Source: Lucifuga dentata (lineage: Eukaryota > Chordata > Actinopteri > Ophidiiformes > Bythitidae). From it: 64,000 nt of DNA. The notes beneath the pieces are model-generated. The model made no database searches, was not told the origin of the DNA, and saw nothing but the letters and a program-made list of their open reading frames with translations. Shown piece by piece: positions 38,235-50,598 of the stretch (within the stretch, counting starts at the first letter, position 1; each line of letters opens with the position of its first letter). The translations under genes and the position numbers were made by a program. The stretch covers positions 1-64,000 of the forward strand of contig VXCM01000789.1 in NCBI GenBank assembly GCA_014773175.1, in the 5' to 3' direction.

Positions 38235-38378
38235 CTGCTGGTGGAGCGGCGGATAACGGGGGAGAAATATGAACGTTTCCGGAAATCACTGAGGGAAGGG
38301 TTGCAGAGGGCATTGAATGAGCTCACACATTTAGAACGAAAGACTCTGACAGAAAAAGAAGATATTAACAAACATTAA
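38235..38378 (+). CDS. Orphan terminal coding exon, unknown gene
   Basis: A 144-nt segment is preceded by a good acceptor (TGCGATTTCAG) and open only in the phase-0 frame. It encodes 47 residues, a highly charged amphipathic helix (LLVERRITGEKYERFRKSL, then REGLQRALNELTHLERKTL), and ends in TAA. A consensus donor (AAAAG then GTAAGG) follows 4 nt after the stop, so the 3' UTR may continue in another exon. I do not recognise the family, and no partner exon upstream could be joined with confidence. The lack of an ATG and the acceptor imply an unfound 5' part on this strand, or a decayed remnant. The residue pattern looks like real coding sequence. Confidence 0.5.
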   Translation: MLVERRITGEKYERFRKSLREGLQRALNELTHLERKTLTEKEDINKH

Positions 38379-38379
38379 A

Positions 38380-39915
38380 AGGTAAGGCTGAGGCTCTTTG
38401 TGTGTTTCTCACTGCGGTATGAAACCCAGTGGCTTCTTCTCTGCTGTAGTGGACTTCTCTGCTGTAGTGGTGTGTGTGGGTGTTAAGCTCTAATGCCCTC
38501 CATAAGTACAAGCCATGCGGGATGAAGCCTGGCCTTCCATCATGAAACAAGGTCCCCTGCACTTTTCCTATTATCTGCAAATAATCATGAGCATTAAGAG
38601 CGGCATCATTTCTAAACCCTTTGATTTCTCACTTCATTTCATTTTGTATGAATGAATGAATGAGTGAATGAAATTGTGTCATGAATATCAACATGCACAG
38701 CTTTGAATGGGCTTACAGGACACCATTATTTCACTTAAACTGGATCCAGTGTGGCACATAGTTTACAGATACAGTGGAACACAAGAGCTAAACATCATTA
38801 AATAAAAAACCTTCTTAAACATTGTGAAATTAATTCCACATCAATGCATCAAGCAAAATCTTAGACATATTAAAGAAACAATCCATCTTGCCTTTTTCCC
38901 CCCAAACTTTGGAGACAAAATTAGCCAATTTACAACTATTACAATTTTTCACCATCACTGCACCAAAATATTTCTGAATTTTGACAGATATTTCATTAAA
39001 TATTGGTGTTGTTAGATCACAATAGTAGTTACAATACAAAAGAAAATGTGATTTTGTAACTGTGTATTTGCATCAGTCCCTCTTCTCAAAAAGAGGAGAT
39101 AACGATTAGGAATAATTGTGATAATGCAGAGAGAACCGGAGATTTCTGTCAACAGAGAGCAGAGATGTTGCTGACTGAAGCCATGTAAAAATACTATGTG
39201 TCCTCCCTTTCGATGGAAGAGGAAGGAATCCAATTTCCCACCACACGTAAACAAGATTCCGGTCCAACATACTTAATCTACAATTAATTGGCAATAGAAA
39301 ATGAATGAGTCTGTTCCCCTCCCCACATCCTACCAGTCTGGGGGTGGAAGAAACACAGAATGAAGGGAGAGAAAAATGATGGCCCTCATGTTTTCCTGAT
39401 TAAATTGGGTCCTATGGACACAGTCACAGTTCAAGAGAGCTCATTAAATTCTACTATGGAAAAATAACTGTTCCAATTCAAAGACTAACATAATAAAACA
39501 GGATAGGCTAATAAACATGATTTCCCCTGTGAGCCTGAAGGACAGATATGACTTCAGGCAAAGAGGGTAGTATGCTGTGTTTCAGTCAGACAAACATGTA
39601 ACAAAGCAAAATAAAACAATTCTTTTCTTTAACTTCTGACCACTGACCAAAGGAACAAGCGGCTGGAGATTGAGAAGACCTGATTGTAAATGACCTCAAA
39701 GTGGCTGTTAAGCTGAAGCCCTGTGTCACCTGGTTTGACTCACCAAGTCACTGCAATAAGAGTGGGCAGATGAAAAAAGTTGTTTCATAAGAATGACAAA
39801 GGGCAAAAGTGCCACTTCAGGCGAAATGAAAAGTACTGAGAAGCCATTAGAGAAAGACGTACTGCAGACGCTGCTGCATGGCTGAAAAGATCAAAAGATC
39901 AAATTTTCAAACTAA
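38380..39915. other. Gene-free spacer
   Basis: Downstream of the orphan exon no further exon-like segment is evident. It contains a short GAAT-type tandem run near 38650. Confidence 0.45.
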
Positions 39916-40525
39916 TTACCTCCGCCAAGGAGGTTATGTTTTCATCAGCATTTCTTTGTCTGTCTGTCTGTTTTCCAGGATATTTAAAAAAAAAATTGGA
40001 AGAAATTTTGTAGATGGGTATGACATGGGTCAAGGAAAGGTTGATGAGGATTTTGAGGCAAATCTGGATACAGGAAGTTTTTAAAAATGTGTTTAACGTG
40101 ACAATATTGCATATTTATCAACAATTTTGCCTAAGACACCAATCTTAATGAAAAGGTTAAGGCAGAATATCAACATGTGCAACTTAGCTAGGTCCAGATA
40201 TTGATCTTTAAAATTAAAATACATGCTTAGACAGAGGTCACATTTACGTATTTAACAAATATGTCTGTAAACATGCAGCTACCACTAATGTGTAGCTAAG
40301 ATGGTGCTGATTCAGCAGGATAAAACTGATTGGACATATTCCCAACGGATGTGAATATAAATCCAAGGAAATTGATGTTCCCACTACCGTTTTACAATGG
40401 ATTTGTATGATAACTCTTTTTACACATCTGATTTCAAGGTAACAATAGTAAAAGTCTGGCTTTAAACTTTCAAAAAAAAGTGAAATCAGAGGACCATTGG
40501 GCCTGGTGGAGGTATGAGCTCTCTG
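39916..40525 (+). repeat. Interspersed DNA-transposon-like repeat
   Basis: It begins ACCTCCGCCAAGGAGGTTAT and ends near GGTGGAGGTATGAGCTC. The two ends are roughly inverted (CCTCC near the start, GGAGG near the end), with a TCTG/TGTC tandem patch inside. This type of sequence is abundant in fish and other animals. No coding capacity; superfamily not assigned. Confidence 0.5.
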
Positions 40526-42203
40526 GTTGGCCTCTAGTTGAATCTAAAACTCAAACACAATTGTTTGACTGCAGTGTGTTGTGATACACTGAAACAATAA
40601 TCTCGCAAACTCTGCAAAATCTTCTTATTGGAAATGATTTTATTGCCATAGAAAAAGAACAGTGAGAGGTCACCATGTGCTTTCACTCTCTACATACAGT
40701 AATGAATGACTATGAGTACTTGTGTGTGTGCATGTGTGCATGTGTTTATTGGCTTGCTAGAGGGCTGACACCGGCACCATGCTGCAATTAGCCAAACCAG
40801 AGACAATGACATATTGAGCGCTGCTAGCACCTTCTGTTAGTCAGCCTGCAAATGTCTCTTCCGGCTATGGCTGCTGACAGACCGACAGCATCGTCCTACA
40901 GCAGCACACACACACTTTCATAGTGAAACAGGTCGGACTTCATTTCCGAGGTAACTAAATAAAGTGTTTGAATTCATTTCTTTTCTATGTAAAATGATCT
41001 GTGGTTGTCCCAGCAAATGGTTTTGATGTAATAAATGGCACTAACAAGCAATAAATAGACTTCAATGATCTTTTTTCAGTTTTGGAATCTTGAGTTCTGC
41101 AGATGAATGCATTGTGAAATATTAATTTTGTCTCAACTTTTGGGTTGCAAGATCTCCTAATTACATTTAAAGTTTGTGGAACAAGATTTAATGTCCACTT
41201 CACAAACTAGTAACTCTTAGTTTCATGTAATCAAATGCAAATAAATCTGGTGAATTATACTGCTTTTAAATGATATTAATTCCTTCAGATGTGAAGAATG
41301 TTTCAGTTTTTCATAAAGTCATTACAGCAAAGTTATATTAGCAGCTGTCCCCATACGAATGACTGGAAAATATACATAACCACATAGTATGACTGTTCCA
41401 CCTTAAAAACTTTGCGGAGTATCATGAGAATACTAATTTGATTGGTTAGCATTACTTTCAAGTTTTTCAAAAAAAAAAAAAAAAAAAAAAAAAATGACCT
41501 ATGAGTCATCTGTTTTACATACCAAATTCTCCAGCATGAAAACTGATGCAAATGAGAGGCAAGAAAGTTTTCAGGAAAGTTCACCCAAATACTAAAGATA
41601 ATGGAAAATATGCTAATGTTTCCTCACTAACTTAAATGTTTAGGGAATGATTTCTGAGTGTGATGACTAGCAAACCTGAGATTAAAATGACTGAAAACTG
41701 ACTTTTCATGCAGAATAAAGATGGGTGATAGAAACTGCCAGCTATTCTAATGTGTACTGATACATCTGGCTCATCATCAAAAAGTAACACCCACTCTGTG
41801 GCATAAAATGCAGACACCGCCGAAGCAATCATTTACACGCACAAAAAAAGAATGATAATCTTGAATCTAAAACACACACCAGGCAGGGACAAACAGCCAG
41901 CCACACACAAAGTACAGTTTACAGAAAACCTCCAAACAAGAATACTTAAATACAAATGTTCCCAAATTTACAAGGCATCACAGGTTCAAAAAAGGGTTGA
42001 TTAAGTGAGTGATATTTCTGTTCCAGATGTGAGAACTATGTACTCAAAAAGCATTTCTATATTAATGGGAGAATTAAGGGAAACCTTTGTGTAGCCAAGT
42101 CCTTAAATTTGGGCACAAAGTGTGTGATGTCCAAACACAGACACTTCCCTCAGGTGGAATGCATGCATTCTCAGTCCACTCATCCTTAAATCTTAGTTTT
42201 CAC
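40526..42203. other. Gene-free spacer
   Basis: AT-rich; an A tract at 41470-41493 and TG/CA patches near 40720 and 40905 only. Confidence 0.5.
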
Positions 42204-42887
42204 TAGCTGTGTTTACATGGACCCTAATATTCCGCTAACAATCAGAATAATAGCCCAATCAGAATAAAAACACCTCCTGTAACCACCTCAATCGGAAGAG
42301 ACTGGCCCGATCTGGGCCGATCGGAAGGAATTTTCAACTGAGAAGGGTGATTTAAACTTTTCAGAATCCGTTCAAATAGGAAAATATTAGCACCAAATAA
42401 CCAAGTAAATGCTTAATTTGAAAGTTTTTCTCTGGTTGGAATAAATATATTCTTTCTATGCATGTTTGCTTTATGTGGGGGTAACATTAGCTGATGTTAC
42501 GTTGAGATTTCTGCTTAATTAGAAAGAACAGCAGAAATGCAAATACTGTTCCCAGGACACGATGTGGGTCCATCTTGAAAACTGTGTTAACAAGTGGAAC
42601 GAACGAATGAATGAATTAATTTAATTTTCTTAATAATGTTAGAAAAAAAAAAAAAACCTTCTTCTTCTTCTTCTCCTGTATTTCCAGCAGATTAGATGCT
42701 TCACAGCAGGCAGAACCACTTTGCACATGTCAAAAAAGTTATATTGTGATTAAATTCTTTGGGGCATGTAAACGCACATCTTATCAGATCACTTTATTTA
42801 CTGTCCATGTAAACAGTTAAGTTGGAATTTCTAATCAGAATGGTTTCAATTGGGTTGAAGAAATATTTGAGCATGTAACTGCAGCTA
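42204..42887. mobile_element. Miniature inverted-repeat element (TAGCTG...CAGCTA ends)
   Basis: This 684-bp element has termini TAGCTGTGTTTACATGG on the left and CATGTAACTGCAGCTA on the right, an imperfect inverted repeat. Internal mirrored segments are also present (TTTACATGGACCCTAAT against ACTGTCCATGTAAACAG). No ORF, so it is non-autonomous. The motif TTTACATGGA is common in fish miniature elements, but the superfamily is not assigned. Confidence 0.55.
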
Positions 42888-44927
42888 TTGTGAACCTTTT
42901 CTCTGTATTAGCTACTTCTGAACATGTCAATTCACTTTTTCAACCTGAGCTCCTTTGTCCAGTAAACTTGCTAACTAAGGCTACTAGAAGCTGAAAGATG
43001 ACAAGGTGGCGTGACAGCAATGTGTGGTGAAATGTTTTTTTTTTTTTTGTTTTTTGTTTTTTTGTCCAGGTTAAATTGAGCTTTGGTTTGGAGTTTGCCT
43101 ATTGAGTATAAGTGGGCTCTAATGTTTTCTTGTGTTCTGTACCACAAGTAAATGCTGAAAGCCTCAAACATGGAGACTTTTTTTTAATGTTCTTTTTTAT
43201 TTAAGGGCATTTTCAGAACTGCAGTCCATTTGCTCCTGGTCCTGGTCAAGGACTACATTCTCACCAGCTGATTTGGTTCAGCTTTACACTGAAAAAAATC
43301 CAATTGAACCAAAATATAGCAGCAAAAGTCATGTGAGAACACTCGCTCTGTTCATTGATCAGAAATGTCTGGGGATGGGAGAAAGAAAATTCAAACAGGA
43401 AAAAGTTTTCTATGCCAGAATAACTAAATAACATGGAACAAAGACAGAACTGGGATACATTCCAATTCATAGTCATCATTGGGCCCAAGAAAACTATGGA
43501 AGCAAAAGCTGAATGTGACTTTAAAACAACGTGTGGAAAACCACATTTTGCTGAACATTATGTGACCTGCTGCCTTAAGATGGATGAACAAGAAAATGGA
43601 GCTCAGACTGAGCACAAACCTTCAACATTTCAACACGCTAGCCTTCACCAGGCTAACTTTAGCATGCTAACCTTCAACATGGTCATCTGATGTTTGATAT
43701 GTTACGACCATTTTACAGCATCCATTTCAATTGCTATATCTAATCGAAATGTAGTTGAACTGCGGTAAAATTTGTTTTACATTAAGTGCTTTTAATGGTT
43801 TTAAGTAGAGGATATCTGATGAGCTTCTAATGTAAAACAAACTGTTTTACTACAGTTGTAGTTGTGCAACTACACACAACCCTCTCCAGTTCTAGATCAA
43901 TCAACAGATCAATAGATTGTCTCGTAGTTGGTTCAGGACGAGTGCAAATCCTGTACACGTCACAAACAAATCACTCCACAGTTCGACTGGGACCAGTGGA
44001 TTGGTCCAATTGTCTGTTATGGTGCAGAACTGGGTTCGATTGCTGTGTTGACGTAAGCCCACACAAACTGCTCTTAACAGGGAAAGAGCAGTTCGGTTCA
44101 AACCGAACTCGGTATGATAACAGGCTAAGTAATAACCACTGGCTCCAGCATGGCCTGTGCTTTGTCTCCTCCTACTCTGGATTTGTTTCTTGACACAAAG
44201 ACATTTCACCTTTTTATTTCTGACTTGTGATGTTTGTCCACTTCTGCTCAAACAGGAATCTGATACAGTAAGGGTGAGTCTGAGATAGACAAACCTACAA
44301 GGAAAGCTCTAAAACAGGTCATCAGTATCAGGATCATCAGGCTTGTCGTTAGCTTTTCTGCCATCCAGCCCTGATGTGACAGAGAGCCTGATCACAAGTG
44401 AGAAAATAGCCACTTTCCTTATGAATCTCTTCTCTGGGATTGCGACAAGGACGAAGATGGTTGTTCGAAGGAAAGAAAGGTGGAGAGGGACAGACAGATG
44501 TAGACAGCGAGAATGAAAGGATGAGTCAGAGAAGACTGGCTGATAGGCAGGACAGATTATGGAGGTGCAGCAGCTGTGTATGTGAAAGCTGAATGAAAGA
44601 CGGAGACCTGAAAATTGAGCGGAGACATTTGGAGCAGAACTTAATTTGCTGGATTTACCCCCGAAAAATGTTTGGCACAACCAGCAGGTCTAGACAGCAT
44701 TCAGCAAAAAGGTTGTGTTACGTAACAGTCGCCTTCAACTTTGTGTTAATATTTAATACATCCTATTTTCTTTTTGAATATCTCCTAAAAATACTTCCAA
44801 CTCTCATTTTAGGTGTTTGGGATATTCTAATTGATGTCAAGAAAACTCCTGTACCATTGTATCAGCTCAGAAATTTGATAAAAGACAAAATTTAACCGGT
44901 AATTTTGTTATTACAGAGCATGACACT
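42888..44927. other. Gene-free spacer with short palindromes
   Basis: It holds a T tract near 43037 and an inverted motif AGTTCGGTTCAAACCGAACT at about 44090. The latter lies in a stretch (43860-44190) with a long open frame on both strands, which I read as repeat-derived rather than genic. Confidence 0.4.
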
Positions 44928-45532
44928 TTAAAAGACCATACCAGTGATTTTGTATGTTTGAGCCGATTAAATACAACCTGAATATACATTAAATTACTGA
45001 TATCCATTTTCCATATATTCCACATATTACCAGAGCAAATATTAGCTTTGATTTTCTTACCTTCCAGATTGCCATTGGTTGCAGTTCATTCTAGTACACT
45101 ACAAAAATGAACTTGTAGAGACTTGAAAACATTCTTGAGTTATTTAATCCATCACAGAAAACCACATTCTATTATTACTGTTTGTCTAAGTTACTTAATT
45201 TAACCAATCCAACACAGAGCTGCATGGAAGAAAATGTATGTCTCTGGATATATGTAGTCCCAGGAGAAGATAGCTGTTACTGAGAAAATAAAATGACCAT
45301 GCTTTCTACAATCAAGCATACACGTTAGCAGGTGAAACACTGAATTTTAAGGTGGGTGTATCACCTGAACATTTGATACATATTTGATACAGGTTAGGTG
45401 ATTTGGTAAAATAACGCAAAAACTAAATGTGGTTTTCTAGGTTTTCTGCTTTGGAAAATGGTTGGCAGTGATGTATATGCAGGTACTATTTGTTGGGCAC
45501 ACACATGGAAAATCACCAGTATTAGCCTTTAA
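44928..45532 (+). mobile_element. TTAA-flanked miniature inverted-repeat element, copy 4
   Basis: TTAA lies at each end; the left arm begins AAAGACCATACCAGTGAT and the right arm ends CACCAGTATTAGCCTT. The interior is collinear with copies 2 and 5 (CTTGTAGAGACTTGAAA, CCCAGGAGAAGATAGCTG). It is 605 bp, without coding capacity. Confidence 0.7.
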
Positions 45533-46553
45533 AAGAAAAATATATCCTTTATTTGTTCCCTCAGCTACTTGATTAAATCGAGTGGATTACTAACTTGATG
45601 GAGCAAATAATTTTGTTCTCTTAATATTTTTTTTCTGCATTTCCAAGGTGAAAGACAAAGACAAATATTTCATAAAATACAAAATAACTGAATGTTATAA
45701 GGGAATATAAATGTGTTTTTACAGCCACTATTAATCTTAAAAATGTGCCGTTCATTTCCTGTCATTGTTTTAAAGAATTTTATAAATCATTTATTAGTGA
45801 TGTTTACTTTTAGTCACATATGGGAATCTCGGTTTAACTCTGTTTGTTTTTGTCTTTCAGTCCCTCCTCTGTCCTCGTGTCCCCATTGCTCTCTGGGGCT
45901 CAGCCACAGAAAACACTGACCTGGAGGTAGATGACATCATTCTCCCCACAGAGGGACTCGTCTTCCTCCTCCTCTTCCTCACCCAGCACAAACACAGCAA
46001 ACACCCAGAGGAAAGAATGGAACAAGAGGAAGAAAAAAAAAAAAACTTTGACAGATGAATCATGCTTCATTAAGTTTTTGATATTTATTAGTTTCTANAA
46101 AAAAAAAAAAACTTTGACAGATGAATCATGCTTCATTAAGTTTTTGATATTTATTAGTTTCTAATTTGCACTCTCGTCTGCTAAACATTTCACCAAGCAC
46201 ACTAAAATAAAAACTTATCTGAAGATTATATTAAATTTTTAATAAACAGCGAGTCGCTAGCAGGAACAAACAATAAATCAGCCTCGTGGCAGCTTGTTAG
46301 CAGATGAGAAACAAGCTCATAAATAACATACTGACAGATGTGGGACAAAAATATGTGTGCGTGTGTGCATGTGTGTGTGCTGTGCAAACGGGGGTCGTGA
46401 CTAGTGTCATCTCATTATGAAGCGTGTCCTTTCTCCTTCACACGTTTTATGCAGTGCACTTGTTATCACAGGTGATTCTCATGTCTTAATTAGGGGCTGG
46501 TGGAACAATTGGCACCCATTCAGATTCCTCCTCCTCCTCTTCCTGTATGAATA
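45533..46553. other. Spacer with assembly duplication and a weak exon candidate
   Basis: About 70 bp beginning with an A run and ACTTTGACAGATGAATC is duplicated across the N at 46098. A minus-strand segment at about 45919-45975 has exon-like features (see findings). Nothing else is supported. Confidence 0.4.
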
Positions 46554-47137
46554 TTAAAGGACAGAAATGGAAATTCTGCATGTTTGAGCCCAATAATACA
46601 ACCCACATATACATTATGTTACTGACAACATTTCCCAAAATATACTACCAGAGCAATAATTATTAGAATTGTTTGTCCTGCCTTCCAGACTACAACTGGT
46701 TTCAGTTCATTTCAGTACACTCTAAAAATCAACTTGTAGAGACTTGAAATGTGCTTGAGATAAATAATCCATCAAAGCAAACACAATGTCTATTACTTTT
46801 TTTTTGTTTGTTTTGTTGTCAAAGTAACTTCATTTAACCAGTTCAACAAGGAAGAAAATATATGACTCTTCCAGGGAAAATAGTCCCCAGAAAAGATGGC
46901 TTTCATCCAGAAATGAAAAACGGCTGTGCCTTCTACAATTGGACAACCATGTTACCAAGTGAAACATTGAATTTAAGGTAGAACATGTGATATTTTGAAA
47001 GATTGGGGGATTTGGAAAAATAACAGGAAACTAAAATATGGTTTTATGTTTTGGAAATTGGTTGTCAGAAGTGTAACGTGTAAACGGGTACTATTTATTA
47101 GGCTTAAATATGCAAAATCGTCAGTATGGTCCTTTAA
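46554..47137 (+). mobile_element. TTAA-flanked miniature inverted-repeat element, copy 5
   Basis: TTAA flanks both ends; left AAAGGACAGAAATGG, right GTCAGTATGGTCCTT. The 584-bp interior is collinear with copies 2 and 4. Confidence 0.7.
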
Positions 47138-47751
47138 GTTTGTTGTTTAGGAATATCAGAATGCTTTTTAAACTTAGTATAATTTTCTACACCCTAAAAA
47201 ATGTAGTTTGCGTAAAAAATACTTTGACTCTCACTCACTCATATCAAATCTTAAAGATGGAGAGCTGACCACTTTCAACCAAGATATGTGTTGCCATAGA
47301 AAAATGTGAATATTCAGTCACCTATAGACACACAATGCTGTTTAATAATTTAAAAAAATTTATAAAGTACAGCTGGACTTTCAACATAGTTCCACTGCTC
47401 TCTGTCAGCATAACAAAAAGGGACTGACTCACATGAAAGCAACATGGATGCTTCATAATAGCTGTTATGTTCACATACTCCATGTGTCCACAGCAGTAGG
47501 TGTCTTTGTCCTGTTGTTATTACATACACGTCAGGAGACAAAAATGGCTAACATGTCCTTTCTATTTGCAGAAATGCTGCACAGAGCAGCCCAATACATG
47601 TAACACACACCATCCTCTCTGTGAGAGCAGTGAGTAATGTTTGGAGATGGAGGGATGAAGAGACCTTGGCCTTTTGTTTTGTAACAGCTCACAGAGCATG
47701 AGTGACGCCGGCTGAGCCACAGGGGCAAGAGGTAGGTAGCTGTGAGAGGCT

Positions 47752-47763
47752 GTGTGTGTGTGN

Positions 47764-47823
<60 letters not shown>
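47752..47823. repeat. (TG)n microsatellite with gap base
   Basis: Long TG run broken by N at 47763; length uncertain. Confidence 0.9.
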
Positions 47824-47827
<4 letters not shown>

Positions 47828-47925
47828 GTAGGCTTTTTTATAACCTAACTGTGTGAAGTAGTTCGTGTGTATGCGTGGGCACAAGTGTGGAAGGTGTACG
47901 TGTAGTGAATAGTGTGATGCGTGGG

Positions 47926-47960
<35 letters not shown>

Positions 47961-48857
47961 TTTAAGTAGGTACGAACACACACCGGGAAATATTGGTTTC
48001 TTTCTACCGTTGTCACGTGTACAGTGTGGCTTGTTGACATCCCACTTGATTTTTCTCTTAAACGTCAGTATTTGTCATTTGCAAATTTTTTTCTTGCTTT
48101 TCCTGAGACGGGCGCACTCCCACCCTTTCCCATTCTCAGCCATTAAACACATCATCTTATCTGCCAACTCCACCGCTGCAGTTACATAAAAAGGTTAGGG
48201 TTGGGGGGGGGGGGGNGGGGGGGGGGGCTGGAGGAGAAAATGGACCAAGATAATTTTTGTCTAAAAAATGACGAATCTTTACTTCTGGTAATCTACATTT
48301 TGTATAAAATAAGCATCTCATTTGCAGGGTTTCTCAGTCTTTTCTAGCCCATTTCAGGTCCCAAAAATCTCATGATGGCAACAGTCAAAGAGCTGTCAAT
48401 TTGTCCAGTGACTGAGTATATTTATGCACATCCTACAAGTTTATATTATTACACTAAATCTGCTCCAGTGATTAGAATAACCTGATTGATAAAGCAGTTG
48501 TTGTACTTCAGCGCCATCTCTGGTACCTTCTTTTTTTTCAGGTCACAATTAATTTCAGGTCCCATCTCTCCCATTTTTTTTCCAAGTATCATTCCTTTTT
48601 CTGTCTCAAAGATTTTATCTTAATTAATCCTGTGGTCTTAATCATCTAAGGTTAATTAAATTTAACAGCGGGACATCAGAGTGTGAAGTGCTAATATTTC
48701 CATTTGTTTTTATTTCATTTTTGCAGGAGCTGATGGTTCTGTTTTTCATGTGGAAGACTATTCTTTTTCTTTTTTCATTCTTATCAGAATCAATAGAGAT
48801 CAAGGCTGAGATACATTGTTTTACTGTATGTCCTTGTGCATCTTGATGCTCACAGTC

Positions 48858-48892
48858 AAACTTGACTAAAAATGATCAGTATGGTCCTTTAA
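48858..48892 (+). mobile_element. TTAA element, solo right end
   Basis: Only the terminal part (GATCAGTATGGTCCTTTAAG) of the same TTAA family is recognisable. Confidence 0.45.
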
Positions 48893-49615
48893 GTATCAGT
48901 TAAAATGTCATTCAGATTGTAATATTACAGCTAGGGTTTGCTTCTGAATGGCTGGGGAACTGTCTCTGCTGGTCATTAATACTGCATAGACTCCAGCATG
49001 GCACCTCTCTCATTGTAAGCCGCCTTTAATGTTCATATTTACACTGAGCGAGGTCATTAATTCTGCCCTTTGCTTGTTTAAATATTTAAACAACAGTCTG
49101 TCTTTTTTCACTTGTAATTTTTTTCAATCCACCGTTGCTCATTTTGGCTGATGCTGAATGGGAATAACTTGCTACCATATATGGTAAAGACATTGATTTG
49201 ATCCTCTGGAGTAATTTATTGTTTAATGATGACAGAGAGAAGAGGCAAAGGATGCTCATTAATCAACCAGTCAAAATTTCAGCAGAGTGTAAAATATGCA
49301 GGTGGAAATATCACAACTATATGTGACATGTGGCAGCACAGTCATGTGACAGGGACAGTAACCAATAAAAGCATTAGAGTATGTCCTTGAAACATGAATG
49401 TGGTGAGTTTTATTCATCACCGATTAATTTCAGTGAATCACATGGTTTCATCATCATCATCAGTCAGCAATCAATTCTGAAAAACAGAATCAAAACTTTC
49501 CCTCCTCTCTCTTTCTCTTATTTCATGTATTTCTGACAGCTTTCATGTTACAGCAGCAAACAGATACACTTCACTCATTTATTGCCATGGTAACTGCTGC
49601 CAGCTCTTGTGCAGT

Positions 49616-49635
49616 CGAGAGTCTTTAAAGGGATA

Positions 49636-49673
<38 letters not shown>

Positions 49674-49694
49674 NCGAGAGTCTTTAAAGGGATA

Positions 49695-49731
<37 letters not shown>
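49616..49731. repeat. Direct duplication with (GA)n across N49674
   Basis: CGAGAGTCTTTAAAGGGATA plus a (GA)n run is present on each side of the N at 49674, the same overlap pattern seen at 622 and 1554. Confidence 0.8.
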
Positions 49732-49734
<3 letters not shown>

Positions 49735-50300
49735 GAAATAATGGGATAAATATATATTGGGTTTTTTTGTTTCCTTTTCTTTTTCTTTTTATGTAAATAT
49801 TTGTGAGTATGCTCAAGCCGACTGACAGTTGAAGCTACTTTTCAGCCATTTTAATGTGTTTTCACAAAAATTCTTAACCTTACTAACCTTATTATGAATT
49901 GTTAAGGTGGAAATAATCAGAGATACTGTTACTCAGTCCACAGTTAAATTAAATTTTGATTGCATGTGTAACCCAAAATTTAATTTAACCTTTTGTCAAA
50001 TTTTAATAATGGAAAAAAAAAATCAGTCTTTCATCCACAATGTATTTACTCTAAAATCAATAATGGAATTTAGTTTTACATTATTAGATTTTAGCTAAAT
50101 GTTCCTACACTATATCACCATAAATATTTTGCATTCTGAAGTAATGATAGATGCTCTAAAATCAATTTACATTATTCTTCTGATAAATCTATTTCTACAA
50201 AGTCAAACATAACAATAATGAAGGACTAGAAACAAATATTTCAGCATAGTACAGGCTGCAAAAAAAGAGCCAGAATGCTTAACTCAGTCAATAAAGATAA

Positions 50301-50598
50301 GCTTGGTTCCAGAGTCTGCATGTTCTCCCCGTGTCTGCGTGGGTTCCCTCCGGGTGCTCTGGCTTCCTTCTACCTCCAAAGACATGGAGGTGGAAGGTGA
50401 ACTGGGAACTCTAAATTGCCCGTAGGTGTGAATGAGAGCGTGAATGTGTTTGACTGTCTCTGTGTCAGCCCTGTGATAGACTGGCAATCTGTCCAGGGTG
50501 TACCCGCCTCTCGCCCTATGACTGCTGGGATAGGCTCCAGCCCCCCCGTGACCCTCAACAGGACAAACGGGTTTAGAAAATGGATGGATGGATGGATG
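50301..50598 (+). mobile_element. L2-type LINE 3' end
   Basis: The 3' tail of a fish L2-clade (Maui-like) retrotransposon includes GTGGGTTCCCTCCGGGTGCT, TAAATTGCCCGTAGGTGTGA, GATAGACTGGCAATCTGTCC and GATAGGCTCCAGCCCCCC, ending in a tandem ATGG tail. It is about 300 bp, 5' truncated, with no intact reverse transcriptase. Confidence 0.8.

Larger units (their letters stand above)
47138..50300. other. Gene-free spacer rich in microsatellites
   Basis: It contains two TG runs (47752-47823 with N at 47763; 47931-47958), a G run with N at 48216, and a duplicated GA-repeat segment across N49674. No gene is supported. Confidence 0.5.

Noticed and set aside
44025..44050. GGTTCGATTGC, resembling a tRNA B box
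   Set aside because: Ends in GC rather than CC, no A box at the right distance and no cloverleaf could be drawn.
44593..44895. 100-codon plus-strand frame
   Set aside because: Hydrophobic AT-rich chance frame without splice context or recognisable domain, ending at the border of a transposable element.
47531..48040. 169-codon minus-strand frame made largely of Thr-His repeats
   Set aside because: It is translation of (TG)n/(CA)n microsatellites across a gap N.
48509..48530. Minus-strand GAGATGGCGCTG as a third CTCF site
   Set aside because: Only the 3' half of the consensus matches; the CCASY part fails.
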